Source: CAMBDS01 sp964355675 (GTDB lineage: Bacteria; Electryoneota; AABM5-125-24; Hatepunaeales; Hatepunaeaceae). Taken from it: a DNA stretch of 64,000 nucleotides. The stretch lies in contig CAYHEC010000010.1 of assembly GCA_964355675.1 (NCBI GenBank), positions 1 to 64,000 of the forward strand. Reading direction: 5' to 3'. The notes below the pieces were generated by a model. That model had not been told where the DNA came from. It did not search any database and saw only the letters and a program-made list of their open reading frames with translations. The position numbers and the translations under genes were made by a program. Below are positions 1 through 8,105 of this stretch, piece by piece; position 1 is the first letter of the stretch, and each line of letters begins with the position of its first letter.

Positions 1-239
1 CCTTGAGGATTTACGATTTGGCGGGGAGGGAAGTTCATTCTTCCGCCACCCCCCTGCGGGTGGCGGAACGGAAAACTGCCGACCACAGGGGGTCGGCAGA
101 AGAAGGCGGAGGCGGGTACGGAGCCCCGCCGTACCGTTCCTTCGTCTGGGACGCCTCGGAATTTCCGGCGGGGATATATATCGTGAGGGTTGGGAATGGA
201 ATGGAAGCGAAGTCGATTAAAGTGGTAAAGGTGGATTAA
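1..239 (+). CDS. C-terminal end of a secreted protein with a type IX (Por) sorting domain, 5' partial
   Basis: The reading frame is open from the left edge to TAA at 237-239, so the start lies outside the window; a TTG at position 3 is in frame but is probably internal. The visible residues begin RIYDLAGREV and end with FPAGIYIVRV and KSIKVVKV. This is the classic beta-sandwich pattern of the Por/type IX secretion C-terminal sorting domain, which directs proteins across the outer membrane. Between GREV and the FVWDA strand, where family members normally have a short turn, there is a foreign-looking stretch of about 30 residues encoded by three consecutive DNA hairpins (41-68, 76-99, 115-135). 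The frame stays open through all of them. The next gene starts one base after the stop. The function of the missing N-terminal part is unknown. Confidence 0.75.
   Translation, partial: LRIYDLAGREVHSSATPLRVAERKTADHRGSAEEGGGGYGAPPYRSFVWDASEFPAGIYIVRVGNGMEAKSIKVVKVD
41..135. repeat. Three tandem hairpins inside a coding region
   Basis: Three inverted repeats follow each other: 41-68 (11-bp arms TTCCGCCACCC / GGGTGGCGGAA), 76-99 (9-bp arms CTGCCGACC / GGTCGGCAG) and 115-135 (7-bp arms GGTACGG / CCGTACC). They are unusually GC-rich and lie inside the sorting-domain coding sequence without breaking the frame. They resemble mobile REP-like palindromes more than protein-coding DNA. Confidence 0.7.
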
Positions 240-240
240 G

Positions 241-636
241 ATGAAGAAGATAATGTTAGGAATTTGGCTGGTGATCGCGGTTTTGGGGTGCGAGTATGGA
301 CCACCAAGAGTCGATCCGATCCCGGGCGGTCCTGCCTATATCGAACTAAGAGCCTCTGCTTACCAAATCAAAGCGCCCGCTGATAGCACCGCTCAAATCT
401 CGATTACAGCGATTGTCCGTGACTATCAGGGAGTTGCGTATCAGGGGGCGGAGGTCACCTATTCGACAACGCCACCGGTTCTGGTAGGACTTCCTTCCAA
501 TAGTATATCCAACGAAAATGGCGAGGTTCTGTTTCGTTTGTCGCTTCTTATTCCAATTGATACGACTCAATGCATCGTTACAGCCCGTTCGGGATATGTC
601 GTAGGTCGCCGTACATTGGAGTTGATTGGGGAATAA
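241..636 (+). CDS. Small lipoprotein with a bacterial Ig-like (Big-1 type) domain
   Basis: This 131-residue protein has a lipoprotein signal peptide: lysines at 2-3, a hydrophobic core and the lipobox VLGC with Cys17 as the probable lipidated residue. The rest reads like one Big-1/invasin-type immunoglobulin-like domain. It has an alternating strand pattern with DYQGVAYQGAEVTYST, then NENGEVLFRLS, matching the 'N..G.V.F.L' strand of that family. It would be anchored in a membrane facing the periplasm or the outside. It starts one base after the stop of the preceding sorted protein, so the two are probably co-transcribed. The precise role is unknown; the Ig-fold assignment rests on motif recognition only. 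Confidence 0.6.
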   Translation: MKKIMLGIWLVIAVLGCEYGPPRVDPIPGGPAYIELRASAYQIKAPADSTAQISITAIVRDYQGVAYQGAEVTYSTTPPVLVGLPSNSISNENGEVLFRLSLLIPIDTTQCIVTARSGYVVGRRTLELIGE

Positions 637-641
637 AGAGA

Positions 642-670
642 AGGGCGGCTTGAAAAGCCGCCCTCCAAGA
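642..670. repeat. Palindromic element, GGAGGGCGGNC family
   Basis: AGGGCGGCTT and AAGCCGCCCT (642-664) form a 10-bp hairpin, followed by the asymmetric tail CCAAGA. The same tail follows copies at 6318-6406 and 16731-16757. No T-run follows, so it is not a convincing terminator, although it lies between two convergent genes. Confidence 0.7.
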
Positions 671-689
671 ATGAACACGTGTTTGAGTT

Positions 690-717
690 GTAGGGGCGCA
701 TCGCGATGCGCCCCTAC
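690..717. repeat. Perfect 28-bp palindrome, GTAG...CTAC family
   Basis: The 28 bases from 690 to 717 equal their own reverse complement: half-site GTAGGGGCGCATCG. It is nearly identical to the palindrome at 32297-32326 (half-site GTAGGGGCGTATTG after one flanking base). It lies in the convergent gap between the lipoprotein gene and the RND permease gene. Confidence 0.8.
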
Positions 718-725
718 CGTTAGAA

Positions 726-3700
726 TCATTCCGTCACCGGTACAACCTCCCGAACTTCGACCTTCTTCTTTATGCTGAAGCGGTCGAGCAGAGTGTACAT
801 CACCGGAACCAGAACCAGCGTCAGCAACAGCGACGAAATCAGCCCACCGATAATTACAGTCCCCATCCCGGAGCGGAACTCACCACCAGCTCCCATACCC
901 ATTGCCATCGGAAACATACCGACGATCATCGTCACGGTTGTCATCAGGATTGGTCTTAAACGCAGGGGGCCAGCCTCAAGTAACGCCTCGCGCATACCGT
1001 AGCCTTGAGCACGCAGAAGGTTGGTGAAGTCAACCAGCAGGATGCCGTTCTTAGTCACCAGTCCCATCAGGATCAGGATCGAGATCATCGAGAACATCGA
1101 GAGTGTGTTGCCGGTAAGCGCCAGTGCAAGGAAGGCTCCGATGATCGAAACTGGTACGGAGAACATCACCGCGAACGGGTGGATGTAACTTTCGTAAAGA
1201 ACAACGAGGATCATATAGACGAAGAGGATGGAGAGGAAAATCGCGGTCAACATATCGTTCATCATGTTCTGCATCTGTTCGACGTCGCCGAAGGCGTAGA
1301 AGTTGACGCCTTCGGGAAGCTTGATATCGGCTCGCTTGATATCGAACTCCTTGTTAAGCTCTCCGAGGGATCGGCCGACCACATTCGCAGAAATAGTGAC
1401 CAGACGTTGGCGGTCTTTGCGCTGAATCGAGGAAGGTCCGCCACGCCGTTCGATGGTCGCCACGTCTCCTAATTTGATCATTTTCCCGACTGGGTTTTTA
1501 ATTTCGAGAGATCGCAGGAGCGCCGGGTCGTTACGGTATTCCGGGGTGACGATGGAGCGGACGTCGATTTCGACGTCACCGGTGCGGAAACGAGTGATTA
1601 CCTCACCATTGACCGAGTTTCTAATCGCCATGGCGATTTGCCCCGGAGTGAGGAACGCCTGAGCCGCTTTGTCACGATCGACGCTCAACTGAAGCTCGGG
1701 CGAGCCTGAGATGTAGGACGACTTAACATCGCGGGTTCCTTTGACACTGCGCAGGACAGCCATGACTCGTTGCGCGCCCACATAGACGGAATCGAGGTCG
1801 GCTCCACGAAGTTCGTATTGGATCGGCGAGGCATTCGCCATGCCGAATATACCGATGTCGTTGAGGGTGGTTGTTAATCCCGGGATATTATTACAAAATT
1901 TAGCGACGTCGTTTTTAATAACTTCGGTAGATCGAGACCGCTCCTTTTTTGGGTTAAGAATCACCATGATACTGCCAAGGCGGGAGTTGGTCTGCAAACC
2001 CTGTTCAGAGCTTTGCTGTCCAGTCACGGCGAAGGAATTTTTCAGTTCTGGCAGATTGCGGATATAGGAATCGACCTTGCCGACGGCTTCGTCGGTTACG
2101 GCGAGAGGAGTACCGAGCGGCATCTCCATGAATACGACAAACTCACCCCGGTCGGGGCTGGTGAATAGTTCGGACCCGATGAAGCCAAGCGGGATGAGCG
2201 CGAATGCGCCCAGCATCAGAACTGTCGTCGTAATCAACACCGTTGGGCGATGCCTTAGCGCCCATTCGAGAGTTTTGCGGTAGCCGTTCATCAGGCGAAG
2301 GAACATCCGGTCGAACCAATGCGCAAACCCACGAAGCCAAAGCTCGCCTTCGATGTTTTCGAGCGTATTCAACCGGCTGGCAAGAAGTGGCGTGACGGTG
2401 AATGAAACAAGCAGAGACATCAATACTGAGGAGACGAAGATGATCGAAAATTCTCTGAATACATTACCGACCATTCCTGATAGCATCGCCACAGGGATAA
2501 AGACGACGACATCGACGAGAGTAATAGAGACGGCGGCAAGGCCGATCTCGTTTCGACCTTTGATAGCCGCCTCGACCGGCGAGGCTCCCTTCTTCAACCA
2601 ACGGTGGATATTTTCCAGCACGACGATGGAGTCATCGACCAGCACGCCAATCACCATACTCATCGCCATCAGAGACATCAGGTCAATCGAGAGATCGAAG
2701 ATCGTCATTGTCAGAAAGGATGAGATCAGCGAGAGTGGAATAGCTACCAAAACGATGAAGGAGCTACGCATGGAATGGAGAAAAACGAGCAACACCAGAG
2801 CAACGGTGAAGAGCGCTTCGATCAAGTTGATCTGAACGCCTTTATTCGATTCGAGGGTAAAGTTTGTAACATCCTGCGCCACCAATACTTTGAACATGCC
2901 ATGGTAGTCGGCTTCAAGTTTGGCAAGCTCTTTATGAACAAGTTGCGAGGTTTTGACGCTATTAGCCTGGGATTGTTTCATAATGGAAATTCCCAGCGCC
3001 CTTGTTCCGTTCAAGCGGGCGATACTGCGTTCGGCTTTTATTGTGTCGATGACTGAGGCAACCTCACTCAGTTCGATTGATTTACCGTCGGGCATAGGAA
3101 TGCGGGTGCGGGAGATTTCATCGACGGAGCGGTATTTTCCAGCAAGCCTAACGGTGAGATCCTGAGAACTGGAATAGACCTTTCCGGCTGGAACATCGAG
3201 ATTGTCAGCCGCGAGAATCTGGTTCAGTTCACCAATCGAGAGCCCTTGGGCTTTCAGCTTATCCGGATCGAGAGCGACCTGAATTTCGCGCTCTTCGGCG
3301 CCATTTAGCTGAACTTGCCCGACGCCTTGAATCTGCTGGAGTCTTGGAACGATCTCCTGCTTCACCAGTTGATGCAATTCGGTTGGTGGTAACTGACTGC
3401 TGAGGGCAATCTGAATGATCGGGAGAGCTCCCATATCAGATTTCATCAACATTGGCTCTTCGATGTCCTGGGGAAGGTTGATCCTGGCGGAGTTTATCAT
3501 ACGCTGTGTCTCTTGGAGAGCAACGTCGGGATCGGCGCTCATGTCGAATTCGAGCATCAGGACAGAGACGCTCTCGTTGTTGTAGCTTCGGACGTGTTTC
3601 AGCTTGTTGATCGAGATGACCGCGTCTTCGAGCGGTTTGGAGACCATTGACTCGACTTCCTGGGGACCAGCTCCGGGCCAGACGGTCACTACGACTACCC

Positions 3701-3830
3701 AGGGCCATTCCATTTTAGGTAACAAATCGACAGGCAGTCGGGGGTAGAGCAAGGCGCTTAAGACGGCAATCGCGAGGAAAAACATCGAGACAGCCGCGGG
3801 CCGTTTGATGGCAAGTTCGGTAATTGTCAT
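726..3830 (-). CDS. RND (AcrB/HAE1-type) multidrug efflux permease
   Basis: This is a proton-driven inner-membrane pump subunit of 1034 residues, the usual length of AcrB-type RND permeases. Residues 1-10 are followed by TM1 (about 12-30), then a large periplasmic porter loop. TM2-TM6 run from about 330, with VLVDDSIVVLENI at 396-408, where Asp399/Asp400 match the proton-relay pair of AcrB. A second loop and TM8-TM12 follow; KNGILLVDF in the TM10 region supplies the relay lysine, and GMGAGGEFRSGMG closes the protein. It is the last gene of an operon TetR-TolC-adaptor-permease. Its ATG overlaps the stop of the adaptor by four bases (ATGA), so the two are translationally coupled. Substrate is not predictable from sequence; the TetR repressor suggests inducible drug, bile or solvent export. 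Confidence 0.95.
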   Translation of the reverse strand: MTITELAIKRPAAVSMFFLAIAVLSALLYPRLPVDLLPKMEWPWVVVVTVWPGAGPQEVESMVSKPLEDAVISINKLKHVRSYNNESVSVLMLEFDMSADPDVALQETQRMINSARINLPQDIEEPMLMKSDMGALPIIQIALSSQLPPTELHQLVKQEIVPRLQQIQGVGQVQLNGAEEREIQVALDPDKLKAQGLSIGELNQILAADNLDVPAGKVYSSSQDLTVRLAGKYRSVDEISRTRIPMPDGKSIELSEVASVIDTIKAERSIARLNGTRALGISIMKQSQANSVKTSQLVHKELAKLEADYHGMFKVLVAQDVTNFTLESNKGVQINLIEALFTVALVLLVFLHSMRSSFIVLVAIPLSLISSFLTMTIFDLSIDLMSLMAMSMVIGVLVDDSIVVLENIHRWLKKGASPVEAAIKGRNEIGLAAVSITLVDVVVFIPVAMLSGMVGNVFREFSIIFVSSVLMSLLVSFTVTPLLASRLNTLENIEGELWLRGFAHWFDRMFLRLMNGYRKTLEWALRHRPTVLITTTVLMLGAFALIPLGFIGSELFTSPDRGEFVVFMEMPLGTPLAVTDEAVGKVDSYIRNLPELKNSFAVTGQQSSEQGLQTNSRLGSIMVILNPKKERSRSTEVIKNDVAKFCNNIPGLTTTLNDIGIFGMANASPIQYELRGADLDSVYVGAQRVMAVLRSVKGTRDVKSSYISGSPELQLSVDRDKAAQAFLTPGQIAMAIRNSVNGEVITRFRTGDVEIDVRSIVTPEYRNDPALLRSLEIKNPVGKMIKLGDVATIERRGGPSSIQRKDRQRLVTISANVVGRSLGELNKEFDIKRADIKLPEGVNFYAFGDVEQMQNMMNDMLTAIFLSILFVYMILVVLYESYIHPFAVMFSVPVSIIGAFLALALTGNTLSMFSMISILILMGLVTKNGILLVDFTNLLRAQGYGMREALLEAGPLRLRPILMTTVTMIVGMFPMAMGMGAGGEFRSGMGTVIIGGLISSLLLTLVLVPVMYTLLDRFSIKKKVEVREVVPVTE

Positions 3831-4882
3831 TGCACTGCCACCTGAGCCATAGTCACGCTGAGTGATGTGCCGTTGGTCAGCAACTGGTTGCCAGTTGTGA
3901 TGACGTTGTCACCGGGTGAGACGCCTTCGACAGCGACATTGTCGCCATTTTGTCCAAGTATTTTGACAATAGCTTTCTCAGCCAGATTATCTCTGACAAG
4001 AAATACGATATTTCGCCCGGCGTCGGGCAGGAGAGCCACACGAGGTAAGACAATAGATTGAGTAGATCCAGCCTCGATATTGGCGCGGGCAAACATCCCC
4101 GATCTGACGCCTTCCTCACCGTGGATACGAATTTCGACAGGGAAGGATCGTGAGCCGCCTGAGGCTTTAGAACCGATAGAAGCCACTTTTCCTTCGACGG
4201 TCAAACCTAACGCATCGATAAAAACTGAAGTGGAAGCTCCTATTTTGACGAAAGCAATCGACTCTTCAGGGATTTGGACTGTCAATTTCAAGGTTTCCTG
4301 ATCGATCAGTTGAACGACGGGCATTCCGGGTCCGATCATCTGGCCGACTTCGGTGAATTTTGCTGAGACGACACCGGAAAAGGGAGCCTTTATCGTGGCG
4401 TTAATATAAGTTTTTTCAGCCATTTTACAAGCGACTTCGGCGCTTTTCGCCATGAGCTTTAAGCCCTCAAGATCCGAATCGGATGCACTGTTCTGCTGAT
4501 GTAACTTTTCGATTCGGTCGAGGTCCATTTTTGCTTTATTGAACATTATTTGGGCGCGCTCGGCTTCGAGACAGTAGAGTTCATCATCGATTTTGAGAAT
4601 TGGCTCACCTTTTCTCACATGGTCGCCTGGCTCGACGAGCAGGGAAGTGACTTGTCCGCCGGTTTGAGCGGCGATCATTGACTCTTTGTTGCCGGAGAGT
4701 ACGCCAGATTCGCTGATGATTCGAGCGAAAGGCTCGGACTTGGCAGTAACTGCGGTGACGGAAATGACACCGTTATAGGGATTTTGCAATTGATCGCTAC
4801 GGGCTTGTCTGGCGGCGCGCGTGATCAGCAGGAGCACTACCAGCAGAGCCAACGATCCGACGATGATTATCTTACCCTTCAT
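3827..4882 (-). CDS. RND efflux periplasmic adaptor (membrane fusion protein, AcrA/HlyD type)
   Basis: This 351-residue adaptor bridges the RND permease and the TolC-type channel in the periplasm. It has an N-terminal hydrophobic anchor or signal (about 5-22) with no lipobox cysteine. The two lipoyl half-motifs are visible: GQVTSLLVEPGDHVRKGEP near 75-95 and ATIKAPFSGVVSAKFTEVGQ near 162-185, separated by a short coiled-coil hairpin rich in Ala, Glu and Lys. The beta-barrel and membrane-proximal domains follow and end with GDNVITTGNQLLTNG. It starts with ATG preceded by AGGA about ten bases upstream. It lies between the TolC gene and the permease gene, and overlaps the permease by 4 bp. Family assignment is firm; the specific pump type is not known. 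Confidence 0.93.
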   Translation of the reverse strand: MKGKIIIVGSLALLVVLLLITRAARQARSDQLQNPYNGVISVTAVTAKSEPFARIISESGVLSGNKESMIAAQTGGQVTSLLVEPGDHVRKGEPILKIDDELYCLEAERAQIMFNKAKMDLDRIEKLHQQNSASDSDLEGLKLMAKSAEVACKMAEKTYINATIKAPFSGVVSAKFTEVGQMIGPGMPVVQLIDQETLKLTVQIPEESIAFVKIGASTSVFIDALGLTVEGKVASIGSKASGGSRSFPVEIRIHGEEGVRSGMFARANIEAGSTQSIVLPRVALLPDAGRNIVFLVRDNLAEKAIVKILGQNGDNVAVEGVSPGDNVITTGNQLLTNGTSLSVTMAQVAVQ

Positions 4883-4931
4883 TGTAGGGGGTTCCTAAAG
4901 TTTTAATTACTTATAGATTAGTATTAATTCG

Positions 4932-4993
4932 GCTGTCATATGATGGCACGTGACAGCAATATCGAAAGGCTTCAGAGCCGCCAAGATGGCGGC
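4932..4993. repeat. Two intergenic hairpins between the TolC and adaptor genes
   Basis: The first hairpin (4932-4957) has GCTGTCA / TGACAGC arms around TATGATGGCACG. It resembles 15298-15323, which has GGTGTC / GACACC arms around GGGTGATGGCATCT; both share the central TGATGGCA. The second (4977-4993) has GCCGCCA / TGGCGGC arms. Neither is followed by a T-run on the minus strand. They may adjust expression within the operon or protect mRNA ends, but no function is shown. Confidence 0.55.
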
Positions 4994-5004
4994 GTTACGA
5001 TCAT

Positions 5005-6285
5005 TTATCGTCCTGCAAACGGATGCTGTCCGGTTGCGAGACGCAGGTCAGCTCCGGCAACAAGCAAGGAGTACCTCGCATTCACCAGACCGAGCTTGAC
5101 ACTGGTTTCATTCAATTGCGCCGTCTGGAGATCGAGCGGCGTTACCTGGCCATTTTCGAGTTGAATCTCAGCGATGCGACGGGCTTCCGCCGCTTCTTTA
5201 ACGGCTACCGCGGCGCTCTCCAATTTTAATTGAGCAGTACGGTAGTTGCTATGAGCGGAGGCGACCTGAAGTTGGACGCCTCGTTCAGCTGAATTTAAAT
5301 CAAGCTCCATTTTGCGGAGGTCGGCTCGAATCTGATCGGCTTTTCCAGAGACTCGTCCGCTATTCCAGAGCGGGACATTAAGAGCAAGTCCCCCGGAGAA
5401 TGATGACGAAGTGTTGGGCCCGGTGATATTAAAATTCTTATCACCCCATTGCCAGCTATATTTAAGCTGGGCGCCCAAGCTTGGCATACCGGCATTCTTG
5501 TAGATAGTGTAGATTTCCTGATAAGCTTTAACGCCGTCTCTGAGGGCTTCAAGATCATCGCGGGTGAGACTCTGTTGCAAAGTTGTATCACCGCCGACAT
5601 CAACCGAATAGTCGTTAAGACTACCATCGAGACTAAGGGTCGTATCGAGCGGTAATCCGAGTAATTCAAATAGAGCTAATTGCGCCAGATAACGGTCGTT
5701 CATGGCTTGCAGGACTTCAGGAACAAGCCTTGAGACTTGTGAACGGGCTCTCATGACGTCAAAATCTGAAAGCATTCCGACTTCACGAAGCCTCGTCACG
5801 CGTTCAAGGGCTCCTTCGGCAACAGAGAGAGCTTCCCGCCGGACGGTGATGACTTCCTGTAGCAGGAGCACCGACCAGAACCCGCGCATGATGTTCGACT
5901 CCAGTGCCTTTTCGGTTTGGGCCGCCTGATGTTCTGTAGAGCGACGGGTGGCGAAGGCGGCATTAAGACCGGCGTCGATCCTGCCGAAGGTATAGATTGG
6001 TTGAGTAAGCGTGACCTCGCTATAGCCGGTGTTCTTTGGCGAGACAGGGGCTTCAAAGTTGCGTTGATAAGATGCAAGGCCATCGACCTGCGGTAGGGCA
6101 TTAGACCAAGCCTCAGTAATTTGTCCTTCAACTTTGTCGCGGGCAATTTGTGGAGCCACTTGACGTAAAGAACGATCCTTGCCGATTTTAATTGCCTGAT
6201 CGAGAGTGATGGCACTGACAATTGAAGGCATTGTCAGTGCAGAAAGTAGCCAAACAAGGGCGTAATAGTAATTTCTCAATTTCAT
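5005..6285 (-). CDS. TolC-family outer membrane efflux channel
   Basis: This 426-residue outer-membrane factor gives the RND pump its exit duct. A signal peptide is clear: MKLRNYYYALVWLL..., ending IVSA at residue 25. After it, two OEP repeats are rich in long amphipathic helices with heptad-like Ala, Leu and Gln. Typical strand segments are YSEVTLTQPIYTFGRIDAG and FSGGLALNVPLWNSGRVSG, the two places where family members insert beta-strands into the outer membrane. It lies between the TetR gene (122 bp upstream, with a long foldback in the gap) and the adaptor gene. Length and layout are normal for the family; I see no defect. Confidence 0.93.
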   Translation of the reverse strand: MKLRNYYYALVWLLSALTMPSIVSAITLDQAIKIGKDRSLRQVAPQIARDKVEGQITEAWSNALPQVDGLASYQRNFEAPVSPKNTGYSEVTLTQPIYTFGRIDAGLNAAFATRRSTEHQAAQTEKALESNIMRGFWSVLLLQEVITVRREALSVAEGALERVTRLREVGMLSDFDVMRARSQVSRLVPEVLQAMNDRYLAQLALFELLGLPLDTTLSLDGSLNDYSVDVGGDTTLQQSLTRDDLEALRDGVKAYQEIYTIYKNAGMPSLGAQLKYSWQWGDKNFNITGPNTSSSFSGGLALNVPLWNSGRVSGKADQIRADLRKMELDLNSAERGVQLQVASAHSNYRTAQLKLESAAVAVKEAAEARRIAEIQLENGQVTPLDLQTAQLNETSVKLGLVNARYSLLVAGADLRLATGQHPFAGR

Positions 6286-6317
6286 TTTCTTAAGTTATAG
6301 GTATTTGTTCTTGGATC

Positions 6318-6406
6318 TCTTGGAGGACATTCTTTCAGTCCGCTCTTGACAAGCGGGACGCTTATCCTACGCGGGCCAGAGCGGGCTGAAAGTCCGCCCT
6401 CCAAGA
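6318..6406. repeat. Long imperfect foldback between tetR and the TolC gene
   Basis: The left arm (about 6318-6345, TCTTGGAGGACATTCTTTCA then GTCCGCTC) and the right arm (about 6379-6406) are imperfect inverted copies of about 28 bp, with a 33-bp loop. The arm sequence belongs to the GGAGGGCGGAC family found at 642, 16731, 18666, 36807 and 54904. It lies directly after the TetR stop, so in the operon mRNA it could fold between the repressor and pump genes and uncouple their levels. That effect is inferred. Confidence 0.7.
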
Positions 6407-6407
6407 A

Positions 6408-7010
6408 CTAAGACGGTTCCTTGATGATTAGAGCTTCGTAGAAAAGTCGGGTTGCTGATTCCAGTATTTTCACCACGTCGATAGAGGGATCGATCTGCTG
6501 ACGATTGGATAGCCCCATATACATCGCGTTGATAGCCTGAGCTAACAGCATGGTATCGACTGATTTGAAATAACCGTTTTTTACGGCTTCTTCGATAAAA
6601 TATCCTGCCATTTCGTCCCACATTTTATCGTAGCGATTGATGTGATCTTTGATTTCAGGGTATCTTTCAGCAAGGCTGAAGAGGAGTCCGAAGAGCTTGC
6701 CCTGCTCAGGCTGACATATCCTTTTATCGAAGAGGTCGCGGTGAACCAGATAGATCGCCTGTGGGTTCATATCTTGCGACTCGACCAGGTTTTTCAACAA
6801 TGCGATGCTATCGGCGACAAATTTATCGGCGACAGCAAAGAGAACAGCCAGCTTACTGTCGAAATACCAGTAAACGGCTCCTTTGGAGAGGCCGCTTGCT
6901 TGGGCAATCTGGTCAACCGTGGTTTTTTCGAAGCCGTTTGAAGTGAAGAGGGTCAATGCCGAGGCAAGGATTTGTTGCCTGCGGTCTCCCTCGCTGTGAT
7001 GTTCAGTCAT
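6408..7010 (-). CDS. TetR/AcrR-family transcriptional repressor of the efflux operon
   Basis: This 200-residue regulator has an N-terminal TetR DNA-binding domain: RRQQILASALTLFTSNGFEK, then the helix-turn-helix TVDQIAQASGLSKGAVYWYF (about 31-50). The helical C-terminal ligand-binding and dimerisation domain is variable, as usual. It is the first gene of a four-gene minus-strand operon with the TolC, adaptor and RND genes. A pair of TetR-type operators flanks a perfect TATAAT just upstream (7029-7062), so autoregulation of the whole operon is very likely. AAAAGGA lies just before the ATG. The inducer is not predictable, but the layout is that of a drug-responsive efflux system. Confidence 0.93.
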   Translation of the reverse strand: MTEHHSEGDRRQQILASALTLFTSNGFEKTTVDQIAQASGLSKGAVYWYFDSKLAVLFAVADKFVADSIALLKNLVESQDMNPQAIYLVHRDLFDKRICQPEQGKLFGLLFSLAERYPEIKDHINRYDKMWDEMAGYFIEEAVKNGYFKSVDTMLLAQAINAMYMGLSNRQQIDPSIDVVKILESATRLFYEALIIKEPS

Positions 7011-7028
7011 GGTTCCTTTTATTAAAAT

Positions 7029-7062
7029 ACCGACCAGTCGGTCATTATACTGACTGGTCGGT
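7029..7062 (-). promoter_or_regulatory. Double TetR operator overlapping the efflux-operon promoter
   Basis: ACCGACCAGTCGGT (7029-7042) is a near-perfect dyad with half-sites ACCGAC/GTCGGT. A second copy with one mismatch, read on the other strand, lies at 7049-7062, and the two centres are 20 bp apart. On the minus strand a perfect -10 TATAAT (7044-7049) sits between and within them; the -35 (around 7067-7072) is poor. The ATG of the TetR gene is at 7010. The half-site is typical of TetR-family operators. Two dimers bound two helical turns apart would occlude RNA polymerase. Binding by the adjacent repressor is inferred from position and symmetry. Confidence 0.8.
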
Positions 7063-7159
7063 TAATTTAATTGGAGTCGGGCGCTTTGTCAAGAGGGAAG
7101 AAGAAAAAGTCAATATTTCTAAAAATTTTCTTCAATTTGAAAACAAGCGCTATTAGTAC

Positions 7160-7516
7160 TTATTTATCAGTTCGTTGGGATTTTGTATGATCCGAAAAGC
7201 AACATCCCTGATCCCATTCTTTCTGAAAGCGCTCGCGTTGTTCCGGCGTCATCTCGGCGATTTTTTCGGCGAAATTTTCACGCCATTGGTGACCATGGCC
7301 ATGTGATTTGAAATGTCCGCAATGTTTGCCATGAAACAGGATATGAGTGAGTAACAATAAGCCTATAGCCTGCCAGTAGGTGATAATTGGGAGTCCGAAA
7401 ATATCGGGCATCAGTGCGTTCCAGAGGAGCTTTACAATCAGTCCGAAAAGAAACGCCAATCCAATAAAGAGTGGAATGCACAGCAGGGCTTTGCAACGGG
7501 GACGACAATGTGTCAT
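7160..7516 (-). CDS. Small His/Cys-rich two-helix membrane protein next to an ECF sigma factor
   Basis: This 118-residue protein has two hydrophobic segments, about 12-33 and 46-62; the second lies in LPIITYWQAIGLLLLTHILF. They are followed by a His-rich stretch (HGKHCGHFKSHGHGHQW) and a charged helix with MTPEQRERF. Cysteines occur at both ends (CRPRCKALLC and GCC). Its start is 10 bp after the sigma-factor stop, so the pair is one transcript. I recall similar small proteins beside ECF sigma factors in Bacteroidetes, but have not verified it. A plausible role is a membrane-bound metal or redox sensor that controls the sigma factor. A classical anti-sigma domain is not visible, so the role is inferred from context. 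Confidence 0.65.
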   Translation of the reverse strand: MTHCRPRCKALLCIPLFIGLAFLFGLIVKLLWNALMPDIFGLPIITYWQAIGLLLLTHILFHGKHCGHFKSHGHGHQWRENFAEKIAEMTPEQRERFQKEWDQGCCFSDHTKSQRTDK

Positions 7517-7526
7517 AAGATTTCCT

Positions 7527-8105
7527 TTATTTATTTGTCAAAAGATGTGTTTTGGAAAGCAATTTTCGCAGTTTGACGACGGCATCGTGCTTACGTGAGA
7601 GAAGGACTTTGATCGAAAGACCGGTCTCTTCGGCAATCTCTTTGTAGCTGTATCCCTCAATTTCATGCTTGATGAAGACTTCACGCTGAGCCGGTGGCAA
7701 AGTGTCAAGTGCGTCGCTGAGGCCTGCCCAGAATTCACGTCGTTCCAGAACGGTTTCGGGATTGTCATCCGGGTCGTAGATCGCCTCAATAATCGAATTG
7801 GTTTCATCGCGCTCTGCGTCTTGGAGATCATGCAAGGGGCTGGTTCGGCGTTTTCGATACCAATCCGTGATTTTGTTTCGAGCGACGGTAACCAGCCAGG
7901 CGGTTACAGTCTCGATTGGTTCGACGGCACTGAAGTTTACCATGAATTGGTAGAAGACGTCTTGCAGGAGGTCTTCGGCGTCCTCCCGTGTGGAAACACG
8001 CGGACGGATAAAATCGAACAGACGTTTTCGATTTTTCGTCAGTTCGGCTTCATGACTGTCATGTCGTAGAAGGATATTTGCTTGAGGGTTGAATTCTGCT
8101 ATCAT
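7527..8105 (-). CDS. ECF-type RNA polymerase sigma-70 factor
   Basis: This 192-residue protein has the two-domain architecture of extracytoplasmic-function sigma factors. Region 2 (about 25-95) contains DAEDLLQDVFYQFM and TAWLVTVARNKITDWYRKR, the core-binding and -10 recognition helices. Region 4 (about 130-185) contains LPPAQREVFIKHEIEGYSYK and IAEETGLSIKVLLSRKHDAV, the -35 helix-turn-helix. A charged linker joins them. It is encoded directly upstream of a small membrane protein that may sense the signal. The promoter of the plus-strand mpl gene lies in the divergent gap. The regulon is unknown. Confidence 0.92.
   Translation of the reverse strand: MIAEFNPQANILLRHDSHEAELTKNRKRLFDFIRPRVSTREDAEDLLQDVFYQFMVNFSAVEPIETVTAWLVTVARNKITDWYRKRRTSPLHDLQDAERDETNSIIEAIYDPDDNPETVLERREFWAGLSDALDTLPPAQREVFIKHEIEGYSYKEIAEETGLSIKVLLSRKHDAVVKLRKLLSKTHLLTNK

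Noticed and set aside
2353..2835. 160-codon plus-strand frame inside the RND permease gene
   Set aside because: It is antisense to a strongly conserved permease gene, with no promoter or family signature.
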